A model generated the notes under the pieces. That model was not told the origin of the DNA and did no database searches. It saw only the letters and a list, made by a program, of their open reading frames with translations. A program made the translations under genes and the position numbers. Shown piece by piece: positions 1-9,146 of a stretch of 64,000 nt of DNA; within the stretch, counting starts at the first letter, position 1; every line of letters starts with the position of its first letter. The stretch comes from VMDH01 sp038108875. GTDB taxonomy: Bacteria > Pseudomonadota > Gammaproteobacteria > Magnimaribacterales > D2472. The stretch covers positions 46,843-110,842 of the forward strand of contig JAYNII010000005.1 in NCBI GenBank assembly GCA_038108875.1. The letters are read 5' to 3'.

Positions 1-2
1 TG

Positions 3-614
3 GCAGCTTCGGTGAGAGACTGTAAAGAACTTGGAACTGAAATTGGAATTGTTATAGGCGGCGGAAATCTCTTTAGAGGTGAAAAATTATCTCAAGCTGG
101 TATGGATCGGGTTGCTGGTGATCATATGGGAATGCTTGCTACCGTTATGAATGGTATTGCATTGCGAGATGCTTTAGAAAGAGCAGGAGTAAAAACAAGA
201 GTTATGTCTGCTATATCAATGTCAGGTTTAGTTGAACATTATGATCGCAGATTAGCGATACAACTCTTAGGTAATGGATTTGTAGTAATCTTTACAGCAG
301 GAACAGGAAATCCATTTTTTACTACTGATACTGCAGGATGTCTAAGGGCAGTTGAGATAGAAGCTGATTTAATGCTAAAAGCCACAAAAGTAAATGGCGT
401 GTACTCAGACGATCCTAAAACCAATCCCCATGCAAAGTTTTTTAACTCAATTTCCTTCCAAGATGCTATTGCCAAGAATTTGAAAGTCATGGATGCAACT
501 GCTCTTACCTTAGCAAGGGATCATAATATCCCCATTAAGGTATTTAATTGGAGTCACCCAAATGCTCTTAAGGAAATTGCTTGCGGAGAGGATGTGGGAA
601 CATTAATATCTTAA
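3..614 (+). CDS. pyrH: UMP kinase, 5' end outside the window
   Basis: Phosphorylates UMP to UDP with ATP, the first committed step from UMP to the other pyrimidine nucleotides; cytoplasmic amino-acid-kinase fold enzyme, normally hexameric. About 203 residues are visible; compared with E. coli PyrH roughly the first 38 are missing upstream of base 1, so the reading frame is open at the left edge. Visible motifs are VIGGGNLFRG (nucleotide loop), GDHMGMLATVMN, AGTGNPFFTTD (UMP/ATP site) and KVMDATALTLARD. It ends two bases before frr, the usual gammaproteobacterial order (rpsB-tsf-pyrH-frr), so it is probably cotranscribed with frr. The GTG at base 12 lies inside the conserved domain and is not the true start. 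Confidence 0.97.
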   Translation, partial: AASVRDCKELGTEIGIVIGGGNLFRGEKLSQAGMDRVAGDHMGMLATVMNGIALRDALERAGVKTRVMSAISMSGLVEHYDRRLAIQLLGNGFVVIFTAGTGNPFFTTDTAGCLRAVEIEADLMLKATKVNGVYSDDPKTNPHAKFFNSISFQDAIAKNLKVMDATALTLARDHNIPIKVFNWSHPNALKEIACGEDVGTLIS

Positions 615-616
615 AT

Positions 617-1171
617 ATGCAAACTACCATTGAGCAACTGAAGCAAAAAATGCAAAAATCCCTAGACTCTCTTCAGGTGGAGTTTAATAAAATCAGAACC
701 GGGAGAGCAAATCCAAGCATTTTAGATGGAGTGAAAGTAAATTATTATGGAAATCCTACTCCAATTTCTCAAACAGCAAACATTACAGTTGAAGAGGGTA
801 GAACTTTAGCAATCTCTCCTTGGGATAAATCACTTATATCCGAAATAGAGAAAGCCATCCTTAAGTCTGATTTGGGACTTAATCCAAACACCTCAGGCAG
901 TTTAATCAGAGTTACCATGCCTGTCCTTACCAAAGAAACAAGACAAGAGTATATCAAGCAAGCTAGAAGTGAGGCTGAAAATGCAAGAGTTGCTGTTAGA
1001 AACATTCGAAGAGATGCAAACAATCACGCAAAAGATTCACAAAAGTCTGGAGAAATTTCAGAAGATGATCTTAGAAGATTAGAGGAAGAAGTTCAAAAAG
1101 TTACCGATAGGTTTATAGAAGAAGTTGATTCCGAATTAAAAAAGAAAGAGGCTGATCTCCTAGAAATCTAG
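617..1171 (+). CDS. frr: Ribosome recycling factor
   Basis: Splits post-termination ribosomes together with EF-G. The ATG at 617 gives 184 residues, against 185 in E. coli, beginning MQTTIEQLKQKMQKSLDSL, and is preferred over an upstream in-frame start at 581 that lies inside pyrH. The RRF core is complete: FNKIRTGRANPSILDGV near residues 22-40, then the domain II segment (about 45-105), then the long charged helices containing VRNIRRDAN and the acidic tail EVDSELKKKEADLLEI. It starts two bases after the pyrH stop and lies five bases before uppS, so translation is probably coupled. Nothing unusual in composition. Confidence 0.97.
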   Translation: MQTTIEQLKQKMQKSLDSLQVEFNKIRTGRANPSILDGVKVNYYGNPTPISQTANITVEEGRTLAISPWDKSLISEIEKAILKSDLGLNPNTSGSLIRVTMPVLTKETRQEYIKQARSEAENARVAVRNIRRDANNHAKDSQKSGEISEDDLRRLEEEVQKVTDRFIEEVDSELKKKEADLLEI

Positions 1172-1176
1172 TTTTT

Positions 1177-1875
1177 ATGCCAAAAATTTTGCCCAAGCCA
1201 ATCAATGTTGGCATTATTATGGATGGGAATGGTAGATGGGCTAAGTCAAAAAAAATATCCACCACCTCTGGTCATGAGGCAGGGATCAAAACCATAAGAC
1301 TTATTGTTGAAGAATCTATTCTTCATTCTGTTTCTTCTCTGACACTTTATGCATTCAGTACTGAAAATTGGCAAAGACCAAAAACAGAAGTTATTGGAAT
1401 AGGTAAGCTTCTGATCCAAGCCATTAAGGAGCAAGTTCCTGAGCTGAAGGAACAAGGAGTAAAAATTACCTTCTTTGGTAATTATAAAAAGTTTGGAACT
1501 CAAGCAATAGATATGATTCGTCGTGCGGAAAATGACACTGAGTTAAAAAGACCAAAGCTCTTGCTTAACATTGCGCTGGGTTATGGAGGGCGATCTGACA
1601 TTGTAAATGGAATAAATAAAATAATTTTTAGCAATAATAAGAAAAAGATCACAGAACAGAGTTTTTTTTCATTTCTAGAAGCTCCAGTTGATGAACTTGA
1701 TTTACTAATTAGGACCGGTGGTGATAAGAGAATAAGTAATTTCCTTCTTTATCATCTTGCTTATACTGAACTATTATTTGTTGATACGCTGTGGCCAGAT
1801 TTTAGCCAAGAAGAATACTCAGAGTGTTTAAATAATTTTACTAAGGTTGAAAGAAGGTTTGGAAAACGCATTTAG
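1177..1875 (+). CDS. uppS: Undecaprenyl diphosphate synthase (cis-prenyltransferase)
   Basis: Condenses farnesyl diphosphate with eight isopentenyl diphosphates to make the C55 lipid carrier for peptidoglycan and O-antigen. At 232 residues it is somewhat shorter than E. coli UppS (253), mainly at the N-terminus. IIMDGNGRWAK carries the catalytic Asp (D16 here); SGHEAG holds the conserved His; LTLYAFSTENWQRP, LNIALGYGGRSDIV, LIRTGGDKRISNFLL and LWPDF are the remaining family blocks. The last 29 bases overlap the proposed cdsA start, which suggests coupled translation. Together with dxr downstream, isoprenoid precursor supply and its use sit in one transcription unit. Confidence 0.96.
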   Translation: MPKILPKPINVGIIMDGNGRWAKSKKISTTSGHEAGIKTIRLIVEESILHSVSSLTLYAFSTENWQRPKTEVIGIGKLLIQAIKEQVPELKEQGVKITFFGNYKKFGTQAIDMIRRAENDTELKRPKLLLNIALGYGGRSDIVNGINKIIFSNNKKKITEQSFFSFLEAPVDELDLLIRTGGDKRISNFLLYHLAYTELLFVDTLWPDFSQEEYSECLNNFTKVERRFGKRI

Positions 1876-2680
1876 AAAAAATATCCTACAGAGGATACCA
1901 TCTGCATTATTCCTTGCTGCACTACTTATCGCATTATTATTTTTACAGTCTAATAATTTAATTTATACCGTGGTTTCTATTATTGGAGTGATGTTAGTAG
2001 TGGAATGGTATAAAAATGCAAAGAGAAACTACTTATTAGGAGCTGGGATATTAATAAGTCTTCTTCTGGGATTATTTATTTTCCCCCACCTTTTGGTACT
2101 TAACGTTTTAATAATTGGTATTTTTTGGATAACTATTGTGTTTTCCATCAAATTCCAAAAGCCATCGGGCAATTCTTACTTTTCTTTTAATAACTTATTT
2201 TTGAGTCAATTTTTAATTGTTGGTTTTATATCTTCTGCAGTTTTTATCTTTCTAGAACATAACGAATTCGGAGTTAACAAATTCTTGTTATTATTTTTAT
2301 TGGTATTTCAGACTGCAATGGTAGATATATTTGCCTATATTGTTGGTTCTAATATTGGTAAAACTCCTATCACACCAAGCATAAGCCCTAATAAGACTCT
2401 TGAAGGTCTAGCTGGAGGTTTGTTTTTTGCTGCCATTTTAAGTATCGGTATTTCTATATTAATTTCTGTCCCCCTTAAGACAATTTCAGCTTTAGTCTTA
2501 TTGCTTCCGTTTGCAATTGCAGGAGATCTACTGGAGAGCCTGATTAAGAGATCCAGCAATATCAAAGACTCAGGGTCAATATTTCCCGGGCATGGAGGAT
2601 TATGGGATAGACTCGATTCTCACATTGCAGTTATATCTGCTGCACCTATAGTATTCATTCTTTGTTTTAATCTAGCATGA
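1847..2680 (+). CDS. cdsA: Phosphatidate cytidylyltransferase (CDP-diacylglycerol synthase)
   Basis: Integral inner-membrane enzyme making CDP-diacylglycerol from phosphatidate and CTP, the branch point to phosphatidylethanolamine and phosphatidylglycerol. About 277 residues with eight or so hydrophobic segments. The C-terminal CDS signature is intact: SLIKRSSNIKDSG followed by FPGHGGLWDRLDS, preceded by SPNKTLEGLAGGL. The start is uncertain: a TTG at 1847 inside uppS is preceded by AAGG at very short spacing, and a second in-frame TTG at 1859 would remove four residues. The stop overlaps the dxr start (ATGA at 2677-2680). The protein is slightly shorter than the E. coli enzyme, and its middle loops are the least conserved part. 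Confidence 0.93.
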   Translation: MKEGLENAFRKNILQRIPSALFLAALLIALLFLQSNNLIYTVVSIIGVMLVVEWYKNAKRNYLLGAGILISLLLGLFIFPHLLVLNVLIIGIFWITIVFSIKFQKPSGNSYFSFNNLFLSQFLIVGFISSAVFIFLEHNEFGVNKFLLLFLLVFQTAMVDIFAYIVGSNIGKTPITPSISPNKTLEGLAGGLFFAAILSIGISILISVPLKTISALVLLLPFAIAGDLLESLIKRSSNIKDSGSIFPGHGGLWDRLDSHIAVISAAPIVFILCFNLA

Positions 2681-3816
2681 AAAATGTCTTTCTCTTAGGG
2701 GCTACGGGCAGCATAGGCAAAAGTGCATTAGAGGTCATTGAAGCTAACTCTTCAAAATTCCGTTTAATTGGTATTGCGTATGGCAAAAATCACAAAGCAG
2801 CTAATGAGATTATAAAAAAACATAATCCAAAATTTATTTTCTCTCAAACCTATGAACTAAAGCATCACGGCAAGAAGGACGCAGCAAAATTGTTGAATCG
2901 CTATATCTCCTCCACAGAAGTTGATGTTGTGATTTCTGGGATAAGCGGTATTTCTGGGCTAGAGTCGACATATCAAGCAGTTAAATCAGGAAAAAAAATT
3001 CTTCTTGCCAATAAAGAAAGCATTGTGGCTGGTGGAGATATATTAATACCTCTTTCTAGAAAGACAGGAGCAAAGATTATTCCGATTGATAGTGAGCATA
3101 ATGCAATAAACCAATGCATCAATTACTCTAAAAAAAATCTTTTAGAAGTCGATAAGATAACTATCACTGCATCAGGGGGCCCATTTATTTCTAAGAAGTT
3201 GCAAGCCTTGACTAATGTCTCAGTGAGAGATGCTCTTCAACATCCCACATGGAACATGGGTGCTAAGATAACAATTGATTCTGCAACACTTATAAATAAA
3301 TGTTTGGAAATAATTGAGGCTGCCTATTTATTCAATCTTAAATCAGAGAAACTAGACGTAATTGTTCATCCTCAAAGCATTGTGCATTCTTTAGTAACTT
3401 ATAAAGATGGTTCAACCCTGGCACACCTAAGTAATCCATCTATGACCATTCCAATTGCTAATGCTCTGGGTGTTGGCATCTTAAGAAAGCGGGTTGGAGT
3501 TTCTTTTGAAGAGTTATTTCAGCAAGGTACACAATTAACTTTTAAACAACTTCCTAAGGATAGGCATCTCTGCTTCAATCTTGCTAGAACGGTTATTAAT
3601 AAAAAAGGAAATGCAGGTGTTGTATTTAATGCTGCCAATGAAATCGCAGTCCAAGCCTTTATGAATCAAAAGATTAAATTTTTAGATATCTATGAAGTTA
3701 TTTATCGAACTTTTAAAGCAATTTCTTGGTCTAAGGTTAATAACATACAAGATATTTTTCACTTTGATAACTCTGCACGCAAATATGCTGTTAAAGTGTT
3801 AAAATCGCTCACCTAA
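2677..3816 (+). CDS. dxr: 1-deoxy-D-xylulose 5-phosphate reductoisomerase
   Basis: Second step of the MEP isoprenoid pathway: NADPH-dependent rearrangement of DXP to 2-C-methyl-D-erythritol 4-phosphate. 379 residues (E. coli 398). GATGSIGKSALEVI at the N-terminus is the NADPH Rossmann motif; IPIDSEHNAINQC carries metal-binding Asp and Glu; ASGGPF, HPTWNMGAKITIDSATL, NKCLEIIEA (third metal ligand Glu) and HPQSIVHSLVTYKDGS are the substrate-site blocks. It overlaps cdsA by four bases and abuts rseP with no gap. The order uppS-cdsA-dxr-rseP-bamA is that of Pseudomonas; E. coli places dxr before uppS. Confidence 0.97.
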   Translation: MKNVFLLGATGSIGKSALEVIEANSSKFRLIGIAYGKNHKAANEIIKKHNPKFIFSQTYELKHHGKKDAAKLLNRYISSTEVDVVISGISGISGLESTYQAVKSGKKILLANKESIVAGGDILIPLSRKTGAKIIPIDSEHNAINQCINYSKKNLLEVDKITITASGGPFISKKLQALTNVSVRDALQHPTWNMGAKITIDSATLINKCLEIIEAAYLFNLKSEKLDVIVHPQSIVHSLVTYKDGSTLAHLSNPSMTIPIANALGVGILRKRVGVSFEELFQQGTQLTFKQLPKDRHLCFNLARTVINKKGNAGVVFNAANEIAVQAFMNQKIKFLDIYEVIYRTFKAISWSKVNNIQDIFHFDNSARKYAVKVLKSLT

Positions 3817-5154
3817 ATGATTTATCTTATCTCTGCTATCGTCCTACTAGGTGTTTTAGTTACTATTCATGAGTTTGGTCACTTTATTGTTGCAAGAATT
3901 TGTAACATACATGTGATTAGATTTTCAATCGGAATGGGACCAGTAATATATAAAAAATCTGATCAAAAGGGTACAGAATATGCTTTATCTCTATTACCTT
4001 TAGGCGGTTATGTTGCGATGCTGACAACCAAGGGTATGGAAGAAGACTCAGACCTAAAAAATTCACTTACAGATAAACAACAATCAATGGTGTTTGAGGC
4101 TCAATCAAAACTTAAGCGAGCTGCCGTTATGCTGGCAGGCCCTATGGCAAATTTTATACTCGCAATAATTATCCTCTCAGTTATTTATGCAAACTCTATC
4201 CAGAGAAGCTTCATAACTGAAATAGTTTCTATTAAGGATCCAGCAATTACTCAGGAGGCTATTTTACAAGAGGGCGACATAATAGCTGCAATAAATGGGA
4301 AGTCTATTTCCAATCTTCAAGATTTAAGATTGGAGCTTTTGAGTCATGCAGGAAGCAGCGAATATCTACTTTTAGATATTGAAAGAGGGACTTTCAACAA
4401 ATTTACTTATAAATTAGCTCTAGATAATTTTTTAGAAAGTGCTATTACTCAAGAAACGCCAGAAAATTTCTTAGGGTTTGATTTAGAGCTAAAAATTGCC
4501 CCATATATTGGCGGCTTTTCTGATTCAAGTATGGCTCCAAGTGCTGGTTTGAAAGTAAATGATAAAGTTATAAAGGTTAATTCTCAAACGATTCTGACTT
4601 ATCAAGACATTGCAGAAGTACTGCAGACTTTTAATAATTCGGAAGTTTCTATAGAAGTTATGAGAGATGGAACTCCGCTAACATTTATGGTGCCACTAAT
4701 TGATAACGAGGTTGACGGACAATTAATCAAAATTATTGGTATTACTCCGGGAGTTCAGAAAAGCATTCCTGAATCTGTGCTTTTTGGTATTTCTGACACT
4801 TACACGATGAGTTCAAAAACATTATTGTTTGTAGGAAAAATGATTACTGGATCAATGGGAGCTCAAAATCTAAGCGGACCTATTGGTATAGTAAAAATGG
4901 CTGGAGACACAGCAAAGGTTGGAATCCTTCCCTTTTTATATTTAATGGCGCTGCTCAGTATATCTTTGGGAGTATTAAATCTTCTTCCCATTCCAGTTCT
5001 TGATGGTGGTCAATTAACGTTGTTAGCAGTAGAGGCTCTCAAAGGATCGCCTTTATCAGAAAAGTTAGAAAATTATTTCTATACAGGTGGTTGGATTGCT
5101 GTGGTGGCGCTAATGATTTTTGCAGTCTTTAACGACATATTACGGTTTATCTAA
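3817..5154 (+). CDS. rseP: Site-2 intramembrane zinc metalloprotease RseP
   Basis: Inner-membrane protease that in E. coli cleaves anti-sigma factor RseA after DegS and also clears signal-peptide remnants. 445 residues, full length. The first membrane segment carries the zinc site HEFGH (H18, E19, H22). Two periplasmic PDZ-like regions follow (about residues 115-200 and 205-290). The C-terminal membrane segment has NLLPIPVLDGG with the third ligand Asp. LSGPIGIVKMAG is the conserved loop before it. It starts at the base after the dxr stop, and its stop shares one base with the bamA ATG. Whether the sigma-E circuit exists here cannot be judged, as rpoE/rseA are not in the window. Confidence 0.96.
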   Translation: MIYLISAIVLLGVLVTIHEFGHFIVARICNIHVIRFSIGMGPVIYKKSDQKGTEYALSLLPLGGYVAMLTTKGMEEDSDLKNSLTDKQQSMVFEAQSKLKRAAVMLAGPMANFILAIIILSVIYANSIQRSFITEIVSIKDPAITQEAILQEGDIIAAINGKSISNLQDLRLELLSHAGSSEYLLLDIERGTFNKFTYKLALDNFLESAITQETPENFLGFDLELKIAPYIGGFSDSSMAPSAGLKVNDKVIKVNSQTILTYQDIAEVLQTFNNSEVSIEVMRDGTPLTFMVPLIDNEVDGQLIKIIGITPGVQKSIPESVLFGISDTYTMSSKTLLFVGKMITGSMGAQNLSGPIGIVKMAGDTAKVGILPFLYLMALLSISLGVLNLLPIPVLDGGQLTLLAVEALKGSPLSEKLENYFYTGGWIAVVALMIFAVFNDILRFI

Positions 5155-7577
5155 TGAAAAAGTTTGCTATATTTTTCTTTTTATTTCAGGCTTCATTATT
5201 TGCTCCATTGTTAAATGCATTTGAGGAATTCTTAGTTACCGATATTAGAATTGTTGGATTGCAAAGGGTTTCAGTGGGAAGTATTTTTACTGCAATACCT
5301 GTCAGTGTAGGCGATAAAATTGATCAAACAAAAGTTGAAGAAATCATTCGCGCTTTGTTTATTACTGAGCAGTTTAACAACATTGAAATTGGAAGAGATG
5401 GGAATGCGCTCATCATATCTATCGAAGAAAGACCTTCCATTGCATCTATTGAAATTGATGGAAATAAAGCTCTTAAAACTGAAGATCTTCTAAAAGGTCT
5501 AGAGGGAGCAGGTATTGCTGAAGGACAGGTCTTCAAGAGATCAACTATTGAAGGAATGAAAAGTGAGCTTGTAAGACAATACTCCTCACAAGGCAGATAT
5601 GGAGCGGGGGTTGAGGTCACCACAGTCAATAAACCTAGAAATACCATAGATTTAAGCATAGAAATCGATGAGGGCACGTCTGCTCAGATTGAGAGTATAA
5701 AAATTATTGGAAATAATCTCTTTACTGATGATGAGCTAGCGTTGGCTTTTGAGTTAAAAGAGGGCGGCTGGTTTTCTTTTCTTAGTAACAACAATAAATA
5801 CTCAAAAGAAAAACTTGAGGGGGATATTGAGAATCTAGAGTCTTACTATTTAGACAGAGGCTATTTAAAGTTTTCGCTTGAGTCTGTTCAGGTAAGCGTT
5901 TCTGAGGACAAGAAAGATATCTTTATTACCTACAGCATCTCTGAAGGAGAAAAATATACGATATCAAAAGTGAACTTGATTGGGGACATGCCAGTTGACG
6001 AGCTAATTTATCAACCAATTCTAGAATCATTAAATCAGCAAATTTATTCTCAAGCACAGATTACAGCAATAGAGGAATTTCTAACTTCTATTTTGGGTAA
6101 TGAAGGTTATACATTTGCCCAAGTTAAAGGTAATGCCGAACCGATTGAGGGCGGACAAGATGTTGAGCTCACTTTCTTGGTTCAACCAGGAAATAGAACC
6201 TACGCAAGAAAGGTAAACTTTGCAGGAAATTTTCTCACAAATGATGAGGTACTAAGAAGAGAAATGCGCCAATTTGAAGGCGCTTGGGCATCCGACGATA
6301 GAATTGAGAATTCTAAGGTTAGATTAGAAAGATTGGGCTACTTCAAGGAAGTTAATGTAGAGACGTTACCGGTTCCTGGTACTGAAGACCAAGTAGATAT
6401 TGAGTTTACTGTTGAGGAAGAGAGCACTTCTTCAATTGGTGGCTCAATTGGATACAGTGATTTTGGTTTAAATTTAGGATTAAATCTCTCAGATAATAAT
6501 TTTATGGGCACTGGCAATAGAGTAAATATCGGGCTCAACAAAAGCATCTACCAAGACTTATATAGCATCTCATTCTTTGATCCTTACTTTACTATGGATG
6601 GGGTAAGCAGGGGTTACAGTATTTATTTTAGAGAGACCGATTATGGCGAGTTTAACGTAGCCAATTATTTAACCAATAGCACAGGTGCGGGCGTTCAGTT
6701 TAGTTATCCTCTAAATGAAACACAAAGGATAGGCTTGAATCTTAATTATGATATTACTGAAATTCAGGAAGGGACGTTACCTGCCAGAGAAATAGCAGAC
6801 TTTTTAAGGTCTGAGGGCACAGAATTTGAAGTCATTAAGCTACAAACGGTATGGTCAAGAATAACCTTAAATAGAGGACTTTTCCCAACAAATGGTTCCC
6901 AACTTGATGTAATGTTTCAAGCTACTGTTCCAGGAAGCGATCTAAATTATTATAAGATCAATATCCAAAACAAGTTCTACAGACCCTTATCTTTTGGAGA
7001 TTTAGTTTTTGGTTTCGATGGATCCTTGGGTTATATAGCTGCTTATGGAAACACAAAGGCTACACCATTTTTTGAAAATTTTTATTCTGGAGGTCCAAAA
7101 TCAATAAGAGGTTTTAGATCAAATACTTTAGGACCTAGAGTCACCCCAACACCATGTTATGGATTTGTTCCTGAAACTGAGGAATGTCCACCCTTTTATG
7201 ATACTGATTTTGATGGTGAGCCAGATACGCCAGCTCCTAATCCTTATGCTTACCAACAGGCTTTTGATCCAATTGGAGGTAATTTCTTAATTGAGGGAAG
7301 CTTCCAATTAATATTTAAACTCCCTATGGTAGATGATCAACGTTCAATGCGTTCTGCTTTTTTTGTTGACTTTGGTAATGTTTTTCAAACTGATTGTCGT
7401 GAGTATCAAGTAAATTGCTATGAACCAACTGTTAATGAGTTAAGGTACTCAGTTGGAGTTGGTGTCACTTGGATGACTGGTTTTGGTCCAATGAGCTTTA
7501 GCTTTTCTCAACCCTTCAATGATGGAATATTTGATAGAACAGAGCAATTCCAGTTCACAATCGGAACAGTTTTCTAG
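5154..7577 (+). CDS. bamA: Outer membrane protein assembly factor BamA
   Basis: Central Omp85 component of the BAM complex, which folds beta-barrel proteins into the outer membrane. 807 residues, like E. coli (810). A signal peptide (KK followed by a hydrophobic core, cleavage likely after LNA at residue 22) precedes five POTRA domains (about 25-420) and a 16-strand barrel ending in aromatic TIGTVF. The lid-loop motif is present as SIRGF (VRGF in most homologues) within GGPKSIRGFRSNTLGPR. The following extracellular loop carries two Cys (668, 678) and an acidic D-x-D-x-D-G-x-x-D run at 683-691. It shares one base with rseP and is followed by skp after 50 bases, the normal order. Confidence 0.97.
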   Translation: MKKFAIFFFLFQASLFAPLLNAFEEFLVTDIRIVGLQRVSVGSIFTAIPVSVGDKIDQTKVEEIIRALFITEQFNNIEIGRDGNALIISIEERPSIASIEIDGNKALKTEDLLKGLEGAGIAEGQVFKRSTIEGMKSELVRQYSSQGRYGAGVEVTTVNKPRNTIDLSIEIDEGTSAQIESIKIIGNNLFTDDELALAFELKEGGWFSFLSNNNKYSKEKLEGDIENLESYYLDRGYLKFSLESVQVSVSEDKKDIFITYSISEGEKYTISKVNLIGDMPVDELIYQPILESLNQQIYSQAQITAIEEFLTSILGNEGYTFAQVKGNAEPIEGGQDVELTFLVQPGNRTYARKVNFAGNFLTNDEVLRREMRQFEGAWASDDRIENSKVRLERLGYFKEVNVETLPVPGTEDQVDIEFTVEEESTSSIGGSIGYSDFGLNLGLNLSDNNFMGTGNRVNIGLNKSIYQDLYSISFFDPYFTMDGVSRGYSIYFRETDYGEFNVANYLTNSTGAGVQFSYPLNETQRIGLNLNYDITEIQEGTLPAREIADFLRSEGTEFEVIKLQTVWSRITLNRGLFPTNGSQLDVMFQATVPGSDLNYYKINIQNKFYRPLSFGDLVFGFDGSLGYIAAYGNTKATPFFENFYSGGPKSIRGFRSNTLGPRVTPTPCYGFVPETEECPPFYDTDFDGEPDTPAPNPYAYQQAFDPIGGNFLIEGSFQLIFKLPMVDDQRSMRSAFFVDFGNVFQTDCREYQVNCYEPTVNELRYSVGVGVTWMTGFGPMSFSFSQPFNDGIFDRTEQFQFTIGTVF

Positions 7578-7582
7578 TTTTT

Positions 7583-7622
7583 TATAATATTTGATATAAA
7601 ATATGCAAACTTACTTAGAGGG
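7583..7622 (+). promoter_or_regulatory. Possible promoter and ribosome binding site ahead of skp
   Basis: The 50-base bamA-skp gap is one of the few gaps in the first 18 kb. It contains TATAAT (7583-7588) and TATAAA (7595-7600), either of which could be a -10 box. No convincing -35 lies 16-18 bases upstream. AGAGGG at 7617-7622, five bases before the skp ATG, is a clear Shine-Dalgarno. The ribosome site is well supported; the promoter is a guess because the segment is very AT-rich. Confidence 0.4.
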
Positions 7623-7627
7623 TTACT

Positions 7628-8155
7628 ATGAAAAATAAAATACTTGCAGGATTAATTATAATTAGCTCATTTTCTTCAGGATTATTTGCTGTTGATGGCA
7701 TGGCAGTAATTGATATGAGGACTGCTGTATTAGCTACTCAAAAAGCTCAAAACGCTTTCAAAGCTCTAGAAAGTGATAAAGAATACTCTGGTAATGTAGA
7801 AAGAGCTCAAGCTTTACAATCTGAGAGACAGACTCTTGCAGAAAAACTACAAAAAGAAGCTGAAACATTGTCTCAAGATGATATTGCTACCTTGCAAAGA
7901 AACATCCAAGAAAAATCAAAAGATTTAGAATTTATTATTGGCAAGATCCAGTCAAAGCAAACTGAAACAGCAGATAAAGTTTTTAGAGATTTAAACCCAT
8001 CCCTTCAAAAAATTTTGCAAGAATTAATCGCTGCTAAGCAAGTTAAAGTTCTTTTAGGCAGGGAGACAGTATTGTTTGCTGATCCAGCAATGGATTTAAC
8101 TGATGATGTAACATCAATGCTAGATGTTGCAGCAAAAGAATCTGCAGCTAAATAA
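7628..8155 (+). CDS. skp: Periplasmic chaperone Skp/OmpH family
   Basis: Trimeric periplasmic holdase that carries unfolded outer-membrane proteins to BAM. 175 residues (E. coli 161). The N-terminal signal peptide MKNKILAGLIIISSFSSG ends in LFA (cleavage about residue 21). The mature protein starts with the short beta segment AVIDMRTAVLATQ and continues as a long charged, glutamine-rich coiled coil (about 45-125), then IQSKQTETADKVFRDL, the usual tentacle pattern. It has its own Shine-Dalgarno and lies between bamA and lpxD as in E. coli. Sequence identity in this family is low, so the call rests on architecture and position together. Confidence 0.9.
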   Translation: MKNKILAGLIIISSFSSGLFAVDGMAVIDMRTAVLATQKAQNAFKALESDKEYSGNVERAQALQSERQTLAEKLQKEAETLSQDDIATLQRNIQEKSKDLEFIIGKIQSKQTETADKVFRDLNPSLQKILQELIAAKQVKVLLGRETVLFADPAMDLTDDVTSMLDVAAKESAAK

Positions 8156-8159
8156 AAGC

Positions 8160-9146
8160 TTGTCAAGAGCACAATATTCTCTAAAGAATTTAACCAACAT
8201 TATTGATGGCCAGCTGATTGGAAACCCTGATCAGCTAGTCACTTCCCTGAGTTCCTTACAAGAGGCTAATAATGCTAGCATAACGTTTGTTTCTTCCAAA
8301 AAATTTGAAAAATTTATCAATAAATGTGATGCCGCAGCAATCATTGTTAGAAGAGACTATAAGCCTAGTGACAATAAGAATTATATTTTAGTTAAGGATC
8401 CCTATTACGCTTTTGCAATTCTTAGTGAGATTTTTGACCCTATAGAAGATATGTTTAGCGGTATAGCTTACAGTAATAAAGTGAATTCGAATGCAGAGGT
8501 TGCTGATACTGCAAAGATATATCAAGGGGCAGTTTTAGCAGACACTGCTAGAATTTGTAAGAACGTCGTTGTTGGACCCAATGTTTTTATTGGTCCTGAT
8601 TGTATAGTTGGTGCAGGGACAGTTATTCATGCAAATTCATCACTCATGCGAAGTGTTATTATTGGAAAAAACTGTATTATCCAAAACAACTGTATTTTAG
8701 GATCTGATGGTTTTGGATTTGCACCCTCTAAAACTGGTTATAAAAAAATACATCAATTAGGAAGATTAGTTGTAGGTGATAACGTAGAGTTTGGTGCTGG
8801 ATGTACGATTGATAGAGGCGCTCTTGATGACACTGTTATTGGGGATGGAGTAAAACTAGATAACCAAGTTCACATTGCTCACAATGTTGTTTTGGGCAAT
8901 AACTGTGCTATTGCTGCAAAATGTGCTATTGCAGGTTCAACTATTATAGGAAAAAACCTTCAAATGGGCGGATTGTCAGGAGTCATAGGGCATCTCAAGA
9001 TTTGTGATGATGTATTCATTGGCGCTCACACTTTGATCACAAAAAGCATTACTAGACCTGGAAACTATGTAGGCATTATGCCTGCACAAGAACACAAAGA
9101 TTGGGCAAAATCATCAGTAGCTATAAGAAATTTGATTAAAAAATAA
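8160..9146 (+). CDS. lpxD: UDP-3-O-acylglucosamine N-acyltransferase
   Basis: Third step of lipid A synthesis: transfers a 3-hydroxyacyl chain from ACP to the 2-amino group of UDP-3-O-acyl-glucosamine. The TTG at 8160, four bases after the skp stop, gives 328 residues starting MSRAQYSLKNLTNIIDGQLIGN, matching where E. coli LpxD begins; an in-frame start at 8124 would add 12 residues inside skp. The N-terminal uridine-binding domain (1-105) is followed by left-handed beta-helix hexapeptides (about 110-300), with the catalytic His in VHIAHNVV and GADGFGF-like GSDGFGFAPS. The C-terminal helix is short compared with E. coli (341). The stop shares one base with fabZ. Confidence 0.94.
   Translation: MSRAQYSLKNLTNIIDGQLIGNPDQLVTSLSSLQEANNASITFVSSKKFEKFINKCDAAAIIVRRDYKPSDNKNYILVKDPYYAFAILSEIFDPIEDMFSGIAYSNKVNSNAEVADTAKIYQGAVLADTARICKNVVVGPNVFIGPDCIVGAGTVIHANSSLMRSVIIGKNCIIQNNCILGSDGFGFAPSKTGYKKIHQLGRLVVGDNVEFGAGCTIDRGALDDTVIGDGVKLDNQVHIAHNVVLGNNCAIAAKCAIAGSTIIGKNLQMGGLSGVIGHLKICDDVFIGAHTLITKSITRPGNYVGIMPAQEHKDWAKSSVAIRNLIKK

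Noticed and set aside
581..616. Upstream in-frame start for frr adding 12 residues
   Set aside because: Lies inside pyrH and the added residues have no family counterpart; ATG at 617 matches the RRF N-terminus.
8124..8159. Upstream in-frame start for lpxD
   Set aside because: Would overlap skp by 32 bases; TTG at 8160 matches where LpxD normally begins.
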